Shown here in pieces: positions 19,239 to 27,576 of a stretch of DNA of 64,000 bases. The notes under the pieces are model-generated. The model was given only the letters and a program-made list of their open reading frames with translations. It did not search any database and was not told the origin of the DNA. The DNA is taken from positions 124,001 to 188,000 of the forward strand of contig LOEU01000037.1 of NCBI GenBank assembly GCA_001516025.1. Reading direction: 5' to 3'. The DNA is from a bacterium BRH_c32 (GTDB lineage: Bacteria > Bacteroidota > Ignavibacteria > Ignavibacteriales > Melioribacteraceae). Position 1 is the stretch's first letter, and the number at the start of each line of letters is the position of its first letter. The translations under genes were made by a program, and so were the position numbers.

Positions 19239-20018
19239 TTATTTAAGTAAAACAATTTTCTTTGAAATCCTTTTATTTGAACTGTTCATTGTTATAAAAT
19301 AGATGCCAGAAGTTAAACCCGCTGAATTAATAGAAAATTCATGAACCCCTTTAATCAAAAAACCGGAATATATAGTACTAACAATCTCCCCGATCGAGTT
19401 AAATAGAGTTAATTTAATTTCGTCATTCTCTTGAAGGTTTAGATTTATTTTCGGAGATGAATTTGCCGGATTCGGATAAATTGATAATTCAGTTTGATCT
19501 ATTTTTTCAAATTCATTTTCAAAATCTGTTGTTCCGGAATATTTTACGATTAATTTAATTATATTATTCTCTTTCCAAAAGCTAATTGAATTATCTTTAT
19601 TGCTTGTTATTTTAGCATATATTCTGACATCTAAATATTCAGACATAATATGAACAGTCAAACCTTCGGGGATTGAACAATTAAGTGTCAATTGCTCTGA
19701 TGTGGTTTGCAAATATATCGGATATGTAATTTCAGTATTAGTTTTACTATCCCCTTTTCTGAAATCAACCAAGGATGTTTCATATATACCACTAATGGGA
19801 TCAAGAATTCGAAATCGAATATCAAAAATATTACCGGGCGGGAATGGGGGCATATATTCTTCGCCAAGTGCTCTATCAAAATTATCAGTCGCTTCCGGAT
19901 GCAATCCGCATCTTAATTCAATATTCTTAGTACCATCATTAAAATTTAATTTCAATTCAACCGGCTGCGAATATAATTCGCCGAAGAATATTAATATCAT
20001 TACTAATAATTTCTTCAT
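19239..20018 (-). CDS. Small T9SS-exported protein sharing the N-terminal module of the giant repeat protein
   Basis: This 259-residue protein has a signal peptide, one domain (about 18-165) and a T9SS sorting tail (about 175-259, I-Y-P-N-P-A-N-S-S, ending S-K-K-I-V-L-L-K). Its domain contains G-L-H-P-E-A-T-D, L-G-E, M-P-P-F-P-P-G-N and F-D-I-R-F, matching in order the N-terminal module of the 1925-residue protein encoded next. No function is known to me for this module. The gene overlaps the end of the M6 protease gene by 4 bases (ATGA), so the two are translationally coupled. Confidence 0.7.
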   Translation of the reverse strand: MKKLLVMILIFFGELYSQPVELKLNFNDGTKNIELRCGLHPEATDNFDRALGEEYMPPFPPGNIFDIRFRILDPISGIYETSLVDFRKGDSKTNTEITYPIYLQTTSEQLTLNCSIPEGLTVHIMSEYLDVRIYAKITSNKDNSISFWKENNIIKLIVKYSGTTDFENEFEKIDQTELSIYPNPANSSPKINLNLQENDEIKLTLFNSIGEIVSTIYSGFLIKGVHEFSINSAGLTSGIYFITMNSSNKRISKKIVLLK

Positions 20019-22456
20019 TTCAAATAAACCATTTTATTAGTTTTTGAAAATGTGCCCGAACTAATTTTATATAAATAAATTCCACTTGGATTATTTGAAG
20101 CATTCCATTCAATACTATTGATTCCCGCATAAAAATCATTTTTTAGGAAATAGAAAACTCTCTCCCCAATGAGATTAAAAATTTCGATTTTTGCCGGACC
20201 GGCATTTGGTAGTAAAAAAGATATCTTAGTGGTACCATTGAAAGGATTAGGATAATTTTGGAATATCTCAAAATCATTCGATAGTTCAATATTTCGTAAT
20301 AATAGATTTTCGATCTTTTCGTTGAGAGTTATTTCATCGTTCTGATTGAGGTGATATAATATATTATTAATTACTAATTCAAAAGCTCCAGTCAAGCTTT
20401 TTAATTTAAGCGGATAATCATCAGAAATTATTTTTAATAAATGAAATTCTCCATTAGCTTTTTCTACAATTCCATTATTAACAAATCGAATATCTAATTT
20501 TGGCTCAGGAGCCTGTGGAGGTAATTCAAATCGATTAAGATCATCTTTATTAGATAAATAAATTGCAGAACTAATATCACTATTATTTGATATCACTAAA
20601 GAATAAGCGAAACTATTATCCTCATTTTTTTTATGTAAAGATGTAGCACCGCTATTATTAAAATCTATCTCACCGTTTTGAGAGAATTTAGCCCAATAAC
20701 CTTTACCTGGTTCTAAATCATTAACGATACTATACGAACCATCATAACTATAAATTTTAGAGAAAAGAATATCAGGAGGATTTGAATTAATGTTAAATAC
20801 ACTAACAGAATTTTCCAAAGGACCAATTAAATTCCAACCTTGTTTCACACTTATTATATTCTCTCCTTTGAATCCGTTATAAGAAACAATTTTTTCTTCG
20901 GGAGATTTATACCAATAGCCTAAGCCATTATAAGGTTCATTCGCTGATGAATAACCATCATCAAATTTCCATACCTTAGCATTATTATCATTCAATATTT
21001 TAGTAAAACTTTTTTCTGAAGTAATAACAGGAATTGAAATGATATTCCAACCCTCTTTTACCTTACCATTGACTAATAAAGACTGTGGTATCTCGAAATC
21101 AGCACTAATCACATAATTATTTAAAGCAATATTTGAAATTTGAATCGGATAATTTTCATGCAGGTAAGTGTGAGAATTTGGCTTTGATGAATTCGTAAAA
21201 TTCGTGTTATTACTTGAACCCGGGAATGTGTCGCCTGCATTGCCTTTATTTATTTTTTTTTCTAATTCCCAAAGTCCATCCGCTTGCTCAATTGCAACTA
21301 AATAATGCTTAGTCGAATCCGTGGAAGAAAACCATTCTTTGTCATTTTGCGTCTGAACATTTTCATCCACGTGGTAAATCATAAGTCCGCTACTCGGAAG
21401 ATATCGATCGAAAGAATATGGTTGCTTATTCTCGATAAGAAAATATTCTTTACCATTACTAAGAGAGTTAATTCTAAAAAATTGATTGTTGTTATTCGCT
21501 GAATTTAGAATTTCTTTATTGCTTATAGGTGCATTAAGAGTAGTTGAAGTCCCATAACCCATCTTCAATCTCGACCACGCATCAGGAAAGGCTGGGAAAG
21601 AACCATTATTCCCATTCCAACTTCCGTAGGACATTAAGCTCCAATATCCTAATCCATAAGAGGTATTATCTCTATCATAAAGATCAGGGAGACCAAATGC
21701 CGCATGTCCCAATTCATGAGCATAGACACCAATTGTCATATCTCCCGGGTTCTCCCAATATTCAGGAGTCATTGCATATCTAAAAACATTCACTCCATCA
21801 ACTCGGATAGGATCGAACGTTGACCAAGCATGCGACCAAATATCTTCCGATGAACCGGAAAATTCCGCACCGGTCCCCACATGCACTACAAATAAAGCAT
21901 CAACAAAACCATCACCGTTGTTATCGTAATCACTAAAATCTATATAGGAGTCGGCTAGAAGTACTGCTTCCTCTACAATTCTTTGAGCATTTTTTGGATA
22001 TTCGCCCGAAAGACCATGATTGGAATTAACATAGTAATCGTAATTTTGACTTACAGTAATCCAGCCAATCGATGCGCAGCTATTATTAGTAATTAAATCC
22101 AAAACGTTGTAAGAAGTTTTTTTATAAAACTCCCAAAGTGTGCCTGAAGTTTTACTGAACAAAAGAGCATCAAAAAATTCTGATGAGACACTATACATTT
22201 TATCGGGAAAATTTACTAATAGAACTAATACTTTGTAATTTCCGATTGGAGCCGAATTAGCTCCAAACAATCTTTCACCCGAAGACCACGCTGCATCAAT
22301 TCCCCTTTTTTCATAATCTTTTTTGGATTCTAAAAATGTTTGTATCTGATGGGATTTTAGTGGATTATCAATCAGCCTGGAATGAGGTGGCATTTGAGCA
22401 TGTGCTATGGCAGTAAAAAGGAAACTAGCAAGAATTGATCTTATGATTGCGCCCAT
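20015..22456 (-). CDS. M6-family (immune inhibitor A-like) metalloprotease, T9SS-exported
   Basis: This 813-residue protein has a signal peptide (ending A-I-A-H-A-Q), a pro-region and an M6 catalytic domain with the zinc motif H247-E-L-G-H251 followed by A-A-F-G-L-P-D-L-Y-D. A calcium-type D-Y-D-N-N-G-D-G-F-V-D loop (around 180-195) is also visible. Downstream are beta-rich regions with G-W-N-I-[IL] repeats and a T9SS sorting tail (N-Y-P-N-P-F-N-G-T-T, ending N-K-M-V-Y-L-K). M6 proteases are secreted endopeptidases that degrade extracellular proteins. It is the first gene of a set with the 259- and 1925-residue T9SS proteins; a role in processing surface proteins or feeding is inferred. Confidence 0.9.
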   Translation of the reverse strand: MGAIIRSILASFLFTAIAHAQMPPHSRLIDNPLKSHQIQTFLESKKDYEKRGIDAAWSSGERLFGANSAPIGNYKVLVLLVNFPDKMYSVSSEFFDALLFSKTSGTLWEFYKKTSYNVLDLITNNSCASIGWITVSQNYDYYVNSNHGLSGEYPKNAQRIVEEAVLLADSYIDFSDYDNNGDGFVDALFVVHVGTGAEFSGSSEDIWSHAWSTFDPIRVDGVNVFRYAMTPEYWENPGDMTIGVYAHELGHAAFGLPDLYDRDNTSYGLGYWSLMSYGSWNGNNGSFPAFPDAWSRLKMGYGTSTTLNAPISNKEILNSANNNNQFFRINSLSNGKEYFLIENKQPYSFDRYLPSSGLMIYHVDENVQTQNDKEWFSSTDSTKHYLVAIEQADGLWELEKKINKGNAGDTFPGSSNNTNFTNSSKPNSHTYLHENYPIQISNIALNNYVISADFEIPQSLLVNGKVKEGWNIISIPVITSEKSFTKILNDNNAKVWKFDDGYSSANEPYNGLGYWYKSPEEKIVSYNGFKGENIISVKQGWNLIGPLENSVSVFNINSNPPDILFSKIYSYDGSYSIVNDLEPGKGYWAKFSQNGEIDFNNSGATSLHKKNEDNSFAYSLVISNNSDISSAIYLSNKDDLNRFELPPQAPEPKLDIRFVNNGIVEKANGEFHLLKIISDDYPLKLKSLTGAFELVINNILYHLNQNDEITLNEKIENLLLRNIELSNDFEIFQNYPNPFNGTTKISFLLPNAGPAKIEIFNLIGERVFYFLKNDFYAGINSIEWNASNNPSGIYLYKISSGTFSKTNKMVYLK

Positions 22457-22570
22457 AAAAATACTTAGCTTTTATATGTTTTTCAATGATATATGATATC
22501 AAATTTTTTGATAAATATAAAGGAGAATTTTTGCTAATAGTATCGAAGCAATTTGCTTAAGGCTTCTCGT

Positions 22571-22620
22571 CAAAACGGTGTAGTTCCTTTTTCATCCTTA
22601 AGAACTATACTGTTTTGAAC
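22571..22620 (+). promoter_or_regulatory. Upstream element, copy A, with an inverted repeat
   Basis: This is one of four related intergenic elements in this region (others at 24485, 25574 and 27471). The shared core reads TAGTTCCTTTTTCATCC then TTAAGAACTAT. In this copy CAAAACGGTGTAGTTC (22571-22586) and GAACTATACTGTTTTG (22602-22617) form an inverted repeat with 14 of 16 positions matching around a 15-base loop. No T-run follows, so it is not an ordinary terminator. It lies about 50 bases before the AI-2E-type permease start. An operator, promoter or RNA leader are all possible. Confidence 0.55.
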
Positions 22621-22668
22621 GCATATTAGATATATTTATTCAATAAAAGGTGAAGTGGATATAAGACG

Positions 22669-23784
22669 ATGGGTATTTTGAATCAAAAATTGAAAAATGT
22701 AAATAAGACAATCAATGATTTGAGTGATTCGCAGCGTGGAATGCGATTTCTTATCAGTACCGCAGCACTTGTAATAATTATTGCAGGGATTAATCTTGCT
22801 CAATCGATTGTTGTCCTGTTTCTTGTATCTTTTTTCATGGCTATACTTGCAACCCCGCCTCTCCTTTGGCTAAAGAGTAAACGAATTCCTTCCGGATTTG
22901 CAGTATTGATAGTTATGTCCGCTATGATAATAGTTCTACTTCTGATTGGCGCACAAATTGGTTCTTCCTTTAGTAATTTTTCGGATGAATTACCTCTATT
23001 GCAATCAAAAATTCGAGAACAAATTGTCAAGCTTAGTGTGCTATTAACGAGCAATGGAATTGCAGCCCCCAAACATGTTCTTCTTGAATATGTTAACTCG
23101 GAAGCAATTATGGAGTTTACTACCGATGTTTTAACCGGGTTCAGCTCAGTACTATCTAATCTTATTCTTATTCTTTTAACGGTAACATTTATCTTACTTG
23201 AAGTCTCCAGCTTTCCAACTAAACTCCGAACAATTCTAGGTGATCCGGAACAGGCATTTCCGCAATTCACATTATTTTTAATTGATATGAAACGCTACAT
23301 GGTTATTAAAACAATTATAAATATGATAGCAGCAATTATCCTAGGAATATGGATGTATATACTCGGCGTTCCATATCCTGTACTATGGGGATTTCTTGCA
23401 TTTCTACTTCATTACATTCCAAACATTGGCTCTATAATAGCTGCAATTCCGCCTGTACTCCTTGCCTTTGTGGAACTTGGTATGGGAAGTGCATTGCTTG
23501 TAGTATTAGGAAATGTTGTTATTGGTTTTATTGTTGGGAATGTGGTGGAGCCTAGACTTATGGGGAGAAAACTCGGTCTTTCAACCTTGGTGGTTTTTCT
23601 CTCCTTAATTTTTTGGGGCAGTCTTCTTGGTTTAATTGGTGCCATTCTATGTATCCCTCTTACGATGACAATGAAATTTGTGTTTGAAAATATTGAGAGC
23701 ACTCGGTGGATTGCTGTGCTCCTTGGACCTGAACGTCTAAGTGCGCCATTGCCTTTTGAGTTAAATAAGGATGATGTACAATGA
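22669..23784 (+). CDS. AI-2E family transporter (PerM/YhhT-type membrane protein)
   Basis: This 371-residue protein has about eight membrane helices in the AI-2E/PerM arrangement: two N-terminal pairs, a soluble amphipathic segment (about 90-150), then helices with the family motifs V-L-W-G-F-L-A-F-L-L-H-Y-I-P-N-I-G-S and V-E-P-R-L-M-G-R-K-L-G-L-S. Family members export small molecules or act as sodium/proton antiporters; autoinducer export is not implied. An in-frame TGA lies 18 bases before the ATG, which fixes the start region. It is followed by the LysE gene, 45 bases on, in a likely two-gene unit preceded by element copy A. Confidence 0.88.
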   Translation: MGILNQKLKNVNKTINDLSDSQRGMRFLISTAALVIIIAGINLAQSIVVLFLVSFFMAILATPPLLWLKSKRIPSGFAVLIVMSAMIIVLLLIGAQIGSSFSNFSDELPLLQSKIREQIVKLSVLLTSNGIAAPKHVLLEYVNSEAIMEFTTDVLTGFSSVLSNLILILLTVTFILLEVSSFPTKLRTILGDPEQAFPQFTLFLIDMKRYMVIKTIINMIAAIILGIWMYILGVPYPVLWGFLAFLLHYIPNIGSIIAAIPPVLLAFVELGMGSALLVVLGNVVIGFIVGNVVEPRLMGRKLGLSTLVVFLSLIFWGSLLGLIGAILCIPLTMTMKFVFENIESTRWIAVLLGPERLSAPLPFELNKDDVQ

Positions 23785-23829
23785 CAGAGTTTTAACGAAA
23801 CCGAAAATGAAAAATGAAAGGGAACAAAT

Positions 23830-24441
23830 TTGGAATTTATATTTTTCCTTAAGGGAATAGTTATTGGTTTTGCTATGGCAATCCCAATTGGACCAATTGG
23901 GATTATCTGTATCCGCAAGACACTTACCGAAGGACGTGTGAAAGGATTGATCATAGGTCTTGGTGCAGCAACCGCCGATTTGCTTTATAGTTGTATCGCT
24001 GCTTTTGGATTAACAATTATTTCAAACACACTTATGAGCCAAAGAACCTGGATTCGCCTGGTGGGAGGAGCTCTTCTTCTCTTTCTAGGTGTAAGAACAT
24101 TTCTTGCTCTTCCAAAAGACCCTAAATTAGATGTTAATAAAGGAGGTTTATTCAGGACATATCTAACAATAGTATTCTTAACACTTACAAATCCAATGAC
24201 TATATTTGCTTTTCTTGCAATATTTGCCGCATTAGGATTAGATAGCGATTTAAGCTATTTATCAGCATCCGCTCTCGTGATTGGAGTATTTATTGGCTCA
24301 TCTTTATGGTTTTTAATTCTAAGTTCAGGTGCTTCATTTTTTAGAAATAAACTTGATTTAGAAGGACTGAAGTGGGTAAATAAAATCGCCGGAATATTAA
24401 TCATTCTCTCAGGTGTTATTGCGATCGGAAGTTTGCTTTGA
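23830..24441 (+). CDS. LysE-family amino-acid/metabolite exporter
   Basis: This 203-residue inner-membrane protein has six predicted helices and the LysE/RhtB signature near the N-terminus (G-F-A-M-A-I-P-I-G-P-I-G-I-I-C-I-R). The central G-A-A-T-A-D-L-L-Y-S and L-T-N-P-M-T-I-F-A-F motifs are also typical. The start is TTG at 23830 with GAAAGGGAA upstream; no ATG fits the family N-terminus. It would export amino acids or similar solutes. It is probably co-transcribed with the AI-2E-type permease gene. Confidence 0.85.
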   Translation: MEFIFFLKGIVIGFAMAIPIGPIGIICIRKTLTEGRVKGLIIGLGAATADLLYSCIAAFGLTIISNTLMSQRTWIRLVGGALLLFLGVRTFLALPKDPKLDVNKGGLFRTYLTIVFLTLTNPMTIFAFLAIFAALGLDSDLSYLSASALVIGVFIGSSLWFLILSSGASFFRNKLDLEGLKWVNKIAGILIILSGVIAIGSLL

Positions 24442-24484
24442 ACAACATAGTAAATAGAGGGACTCTATTTAAGAGAGGATAGAT

Positions 24485-24526
24485 AATAATCCCTTTTTCA
24501 TCCTTTTGGACTATTGCATAAACCCC
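24485..24526 (+). promoter_or_regulatory. Upstream element, copy B
   Basis: The core AATAATCCCTTTTTCATCC (24485-24503) followed by TTTTGGACTATTG matches copies A, C and D. AATAATCC and GGACTATT can pair (one G-T) around a 15-base loop, the same geometry as copy A. It ends about 55 bases before the start of the 41-residue basic protein. Confidence 0.55.
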
Positions 24527-24581
24527 TTAAGAATAATTATTATACTTCTATAATTATATTGTTCATCGAGTGGAGTAATAA

Positions 24582-24707
24582 ATGAGTAAGAGCAAAGACA
24601 CTAAAAAGGTTGCTAAAAAAGAACCTGCCAAAACTATGAAAGAAAAAAAAGCTGCGAAAAGAGAAAAGAAAACAGGGAAATCCAATAGTGGGTTACTGGA
24701 TAAGTGA
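24582..24707 (+). CDS. Very small lysine-rich basic protein (41 residues)
   Basis: An ATG with GGAG seven bases upstream opens a 41-codon frame ending TGA at 24705-24707. Nearly half of the residues are Lys or Arg (starts M-S-K-S-K-D-T-K-K-V-A-K-K-E, then A-K-T-M-K-E-K-K-A-A-K-R-E-K-K). There is no membrane segment; it is probably disordered and could bind nucleic acid or other anionic partners. Its own copy of the shared upstream element and the good ribosome site support it being real. It may be co-transcribed with the NarL-type regulator gene 144 bases downstream. Confidence 0.65.
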   Translation: MSKSKDTKKVAKKEPAKTMKEKKAAKREKKTGKSNSGLLDK

Positions 24708-24851
24708 TTTACCTATTCGGGAATTCTAAATTTATGTTACTTATGCGTAGAACTATCTGATAAACGTAACTTATCCAAAGTTATATTTTAATTGGGTTGA
24801 TATTTTTGTATATTTTGATTTACTAGTGGTGAGAATCACGGAGCTTAATAT

Positions 24852-25547
24852 ATGAAAAACATCAAGTTGCTGCTTATTGAGGATAATCGTCTTCTCCGCG
24901 AAGGTATTGCATCAATGCTTAAAAAGCAGCCCGACATTAATGTAGTTGCCACTGTTAGTAATGGTGAAACTATATTAGCGCTGATTGAAAAAGTGAGTCC
25001 AACTGTTATCCTACTCGATCTTGGTTTGAGAAACCAGAACAGTTTGCAAATTGTAAAACTTACCAAGAAGAATTTCCCTAAAATCAAATTAATTGTTATG
25101 GATTTGGTACCGCTTCAAACAGATGTATTAGAATTTGTTCAAGCGGGGGTTTCGGGATTTATACTCAAAGATGCTACAATCAATGATTTTCTTAAAACCA
25201 TAAGATCTGTCTTTAATGGAGAAGAAGTATTACCTCCACATCTTACCGGTTCACTTTTTTCACAAATAGTAGAATATGCAGTTAATGGATCAAAATCAAA
25301 AAAACTTATTGAAGATTCAATACGTATGACAAAACGTGAACGTCAAGTAATAGTATTAGTTTCAGATGGTCTTTCAAACAAAGAAATTGCGCAAAAACTT
25401 CATCTCTCTCCATTTACAGTTAAGAGTCATGTCCATAATATTCTTGATAAGCTTGCCCTTCATGCACGTATTCAAATTGCCAAATATGCGCATACTTCTG
25501 ATAATTATAAATCTGAAATTGATGCTGCTTCTCTATTAGATGAATAA
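24852..25547 (+). CDS. Orphan NarL/FixJ-type response regulator with atypical receiver
   Basis: This 231-residue protein has a receiver domain (1-125; E10-D11 pocket, D56 in V-I-L-L-D-L-G-L, Lys in F-I-L-K-D) and a LuxR-type DNA-binding domain (about 160-222, M-T-K-R-E-R-Q-V-I-V-L-V-S-D-G-L-S-N-K-E-I-A). The conserved switch Ser/Thr of strand beta-4 is replaced by Asp (D84 in I-V-M-D-L-V-P), and the usual Pro/Gly after the phospho-Asp are missing. No kinase gene is adjacent. It is the only transcription factor in the 22.7-31.2 kb set, so it is the natural candidate to read the shared element. GGAG lies 10 bases before its ATG. Confidence 0.9.
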   Translation: MKNIKLLLIEDNRLLREGIASMLKKQPDINVVATVSNGETILALIEKVSPTVILLDLGLRNQNSLQIVKLTKKNFPKIKLIVMDLVPLQTDVLEFVQAGVSGFILKDATINDFLKTIRSVFNGEEVLPPHLTGSLFSQIVEYAVNGSKSKKLIEDSIRMTKRERQVIVLVSDGLSNKEIAQKLHLSPFTVKSHVHNILDKLALHARIQIAKYAHTSDNYKSEIDAASLLDE

Positions 25548-25573
25548 TTGTCTATATCTATCTACCCAATTGG

Positions 25574-25614
25574 ACTAATCCATTTTTCACCCTTTTAACC
25601 TATTGAATTAATTC
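25574..25614 (+). promoter_or_regulatory. Upstream element, copy C
   Basis: ACTAATCCATTTTTCACCC followed by TTTTAACCTATTG (25574-25605) matches the other copies over the same span, with weaker base-pairing potential. It lies about 130 bases before the radical SAM gene, further from its start codon than the other copies are. Confidence 0.5.
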
Positions 25615-25735
25615 TCATAAATTCAGATTATTCAAATAATCAATAATATCTCAAATCGGCTAAAATATTAATTCGATTTTTATTCGGTATGTGTCCATTA
25701 TTAATTTGTGAATAAATCTTTGTGAGGTTAAACCT

Positions 25736-27217
25736 ATGAATATATTGTTGTTATATCCGATGTATCCAAATACTTTTTGGAGCTTTAAACATGCATTAAA
25801 ATTTGTATCAAAAAATGCAAGTTTTCCACCTTTAGGGCTTTTAACAGTTGCTTCAATGCTTCCAAAGGATTGGAACAAAAAGTTAATCGATATGAACGTT
25901 GATCAGCTTATAGACGATGATATTCTTTGGTCAGATTATGTTTTTATCAGTGCTATGTCAATCCAGAGTGAATCAGCAAATCAAGTAATTGAAAGATGCA
26001 TAAAATTAAATACAAAGATTGTAGCAGGCGGTCCTTTATTTACGAGCAGCTTTGAATATTACGAGAACGTAGATCATCTTGTTCTAAATGAAGCCGAAAT
26101 AACTTTCCCACAATTTTTGAGTGATCTAAGAGAGGGAAAACCTAAACATATCTATACATCGGATGAATGGGCAGATATTACAACTACACCATTACCTCTT
26201 TGGGAACTTGTATCTATGAAGAATTATACTTCGATGAATCTTCAATATTCACGGGGCTGTCCTTATGATTGCGATTTTTGTGATATTACGGTGCTCTATG
26301 GTAGAAAGCCAAGAACAAAATCAAAAGAACAAATAATTACTGAAATGGATGCACTATATTATTCCGGTTGGCGTGGACCTGTCTTTTTTGTTGATGATAA
26401 TTTTATCGGTAACAAGACAAAATTGAAAAACGAGATTCTACCAACAATTATTGAATGGCAGGAGAAAAGAAATCATCCTTTCTATTTAAATACGGAAGCA
26501 TCTATCAATCTTGCAGATGATGATAAACTTATGCAACTAATGGTGAAAGCAGGTTTTGAGGCGGTGTTCATCGGTATTGAATCTCCGAATGAAGAAAGTC
26601 TAGTCGAGTGCAATAAAAATCAGAATCGGAATCGGGATCTTATTTTAAGTATTAATAAGATTCAACAATTCGGTTTGGAAGTACAAGGTGGATTTATTGT
26701 AGGTTTTGATAATGATCCAACAACTATCTTCGAAAAACTTACGGACTTTATTCAAGAGAGTGGAATTGTAACCGCAATGGTTGGGCTATTAAATGCCCCT
26801 AAAGGAACTAACCTTCAAAAAAGATTGCAGCATGAAGGAAGAATGCTATCAGATTTTACAGGGAACAATACTGATTTTTCGATAAACTTCATCCCTAAGA
26901 TGGATTCCAATCTTCTCTTAGAAGGTTACAAGGGAATGCTCATGACGATTTATTCACCTAAATATTTTTATGAACGAGTTATGCGCTTCTTGAGAGATTT
27001 TGAACCAAAGAAGAAAAAAGTTTTTCATCTTAATCCCAATTACATTCTTGCACTATTCAGATCAATGTTCAAATTAGGTTTAATTGGAGAAGAAAGAATT
27101 TATTACTGGAAATTATTTTTTTGGACATTGTTCCGTAAACCTCAGCTATTTTCTCTTGCGATTCTTTTTACGATCTACGGGTTTCATTTCAGAAAAATTT
27201 CTAATGATTTTTGTTAA
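25736..27217 (+). CDS. Radical SAM protein with N-terminal cobalamin-binding-like domain
   Basis: This 493-residue protein has an N-terminal Rossmann-like domain of the B12-binding type (about 1-140), a radical SAM barrel with C175-x3-C179-x2-C182 (R-G-C-P-Y-D-C-D-F-C-D), and a C-terminal DUF4070-like region. The D-x-H-x-x-G cobalamin motif is not visible in the first domain, so cobalamin may be bound base-on or not at all. The motif C-D-I-T-V-L-Y-G-R-K-P-R-T-K resembles the subfamily containing the hopanoid methylase HpnP, but substrates of most members are unknown. GAGG eight bases upstream supports the start. Its gene is preceded by element copy C. Confidence 0.85.
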   Translation: MNILLLYPMYPNTFWSFKHALKFVSKNASFPPLGLLTVASMLPKDWNKKLIDMNVDQLIDDDILWSDYVFISAMSIQSESANQVIERCIKLNTKIVAGGPLFTSSFEYYENVDHLVLNEAEITFPQFLSDLREGKPKHIYTSDEWADITTTPLPLWELVSMKNYTSMNLQYSRGCPYDCDFCDITVLYGRKPRTKSKEQIITEMDALYYSGWRGPVFFVDDNFIGNKTKLKNEILPTIIEWQEKRNHPFYLNTEASINLADDDKLMQLMVKAGFEAVFIGIESPNEESLVECNKNQNRNRDLILSINKIQQFGLEVQGGFIVGFDNDPTTIFEKLTDFIQESGIVTAMVGLLNAPKGTNLQKRLQHEGRMLSDFTGNNTDFSINFIPKMDSNLLLEGYKGMLMTIYSPKYFYERVMRFLRDFEPKKKKVFHLNPNYILALFRSMFKLGLIGEERIYYWKLFFWTLFRKPQLFSLAILFTIYGFHFRKISNDFC

Positions 27218-27279
27218 AAATAATATACTTATCAGCCGTTAGAAAAACGGCTTAATGAATAAGAAGTGAAGAGGGAAAG

Positions 27280-27402
27280 ATGACAACTTTAACATTACAA
27301 ATAATTATTCTTAGTGTCTTTTTGTTAGGCATCATAATTTTTACAATAATTTCTTATCCGAAGTTAAAAGACATTTTTAAGGAAATTCGAGAAGATTCTT
27401 AA
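27280..27402 (+). CDS. Very small single-helix membrane protein (40 residues)
   Basis: An ATG preceded by GAGGGAAAG opens a 40-codon frame ending TAA at 27400. A hydrophobic helix (about 5-26, rich in Ile/Leu/Phe) is followed by a charged tail (Y-P-K-L-K-D-I-F-K-E-I-R-E-D-S). It lies 62 bases after the radical SAM gene and could be translated from the same message. I do not recognise a family. Confidence 0.55.
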   Translation: MTTLTLQIIILSVFLLGIIIFTIISYPKLKDIFKEIREDS

Positions 27403-27470
27403 AATTAATTATGAATTTGCAGCCATTATAATTTCCTAACTCAATAAAATTTGTAATTCTACTCTATCAG

Positions 27471-27515
27471 ATGTAATCCCTTTATCATCCCTTTGCACGA
27501 TTGTTTTGCCATAAC
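27471..27515 (+). promoter_or_regulatory. Upstream element, copy D
   Basis: ATGTAATCCCTTTATCATCC (27471-27490) followed by CTTTGCACGATTG matches copies A-C. TAATC and GATTG can pair around the loop. It ends about 60 bases before the start of the DUF3494 lipoprotein gene. Confidence 0.55.
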
Positions 27516-27576
27516 AATATAGTTAACATATAAAGACAATAAACCAACAAATAAATTTTATAAAGGGATAAATATA

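Noticed and set aside
27491-27510. TTGCACG..TTTTGC in element copy D looks like a sigma-54 promoter
   Set aside because: The spacing is wrong by about two bases and the other three copies lack the GG/GC pair.
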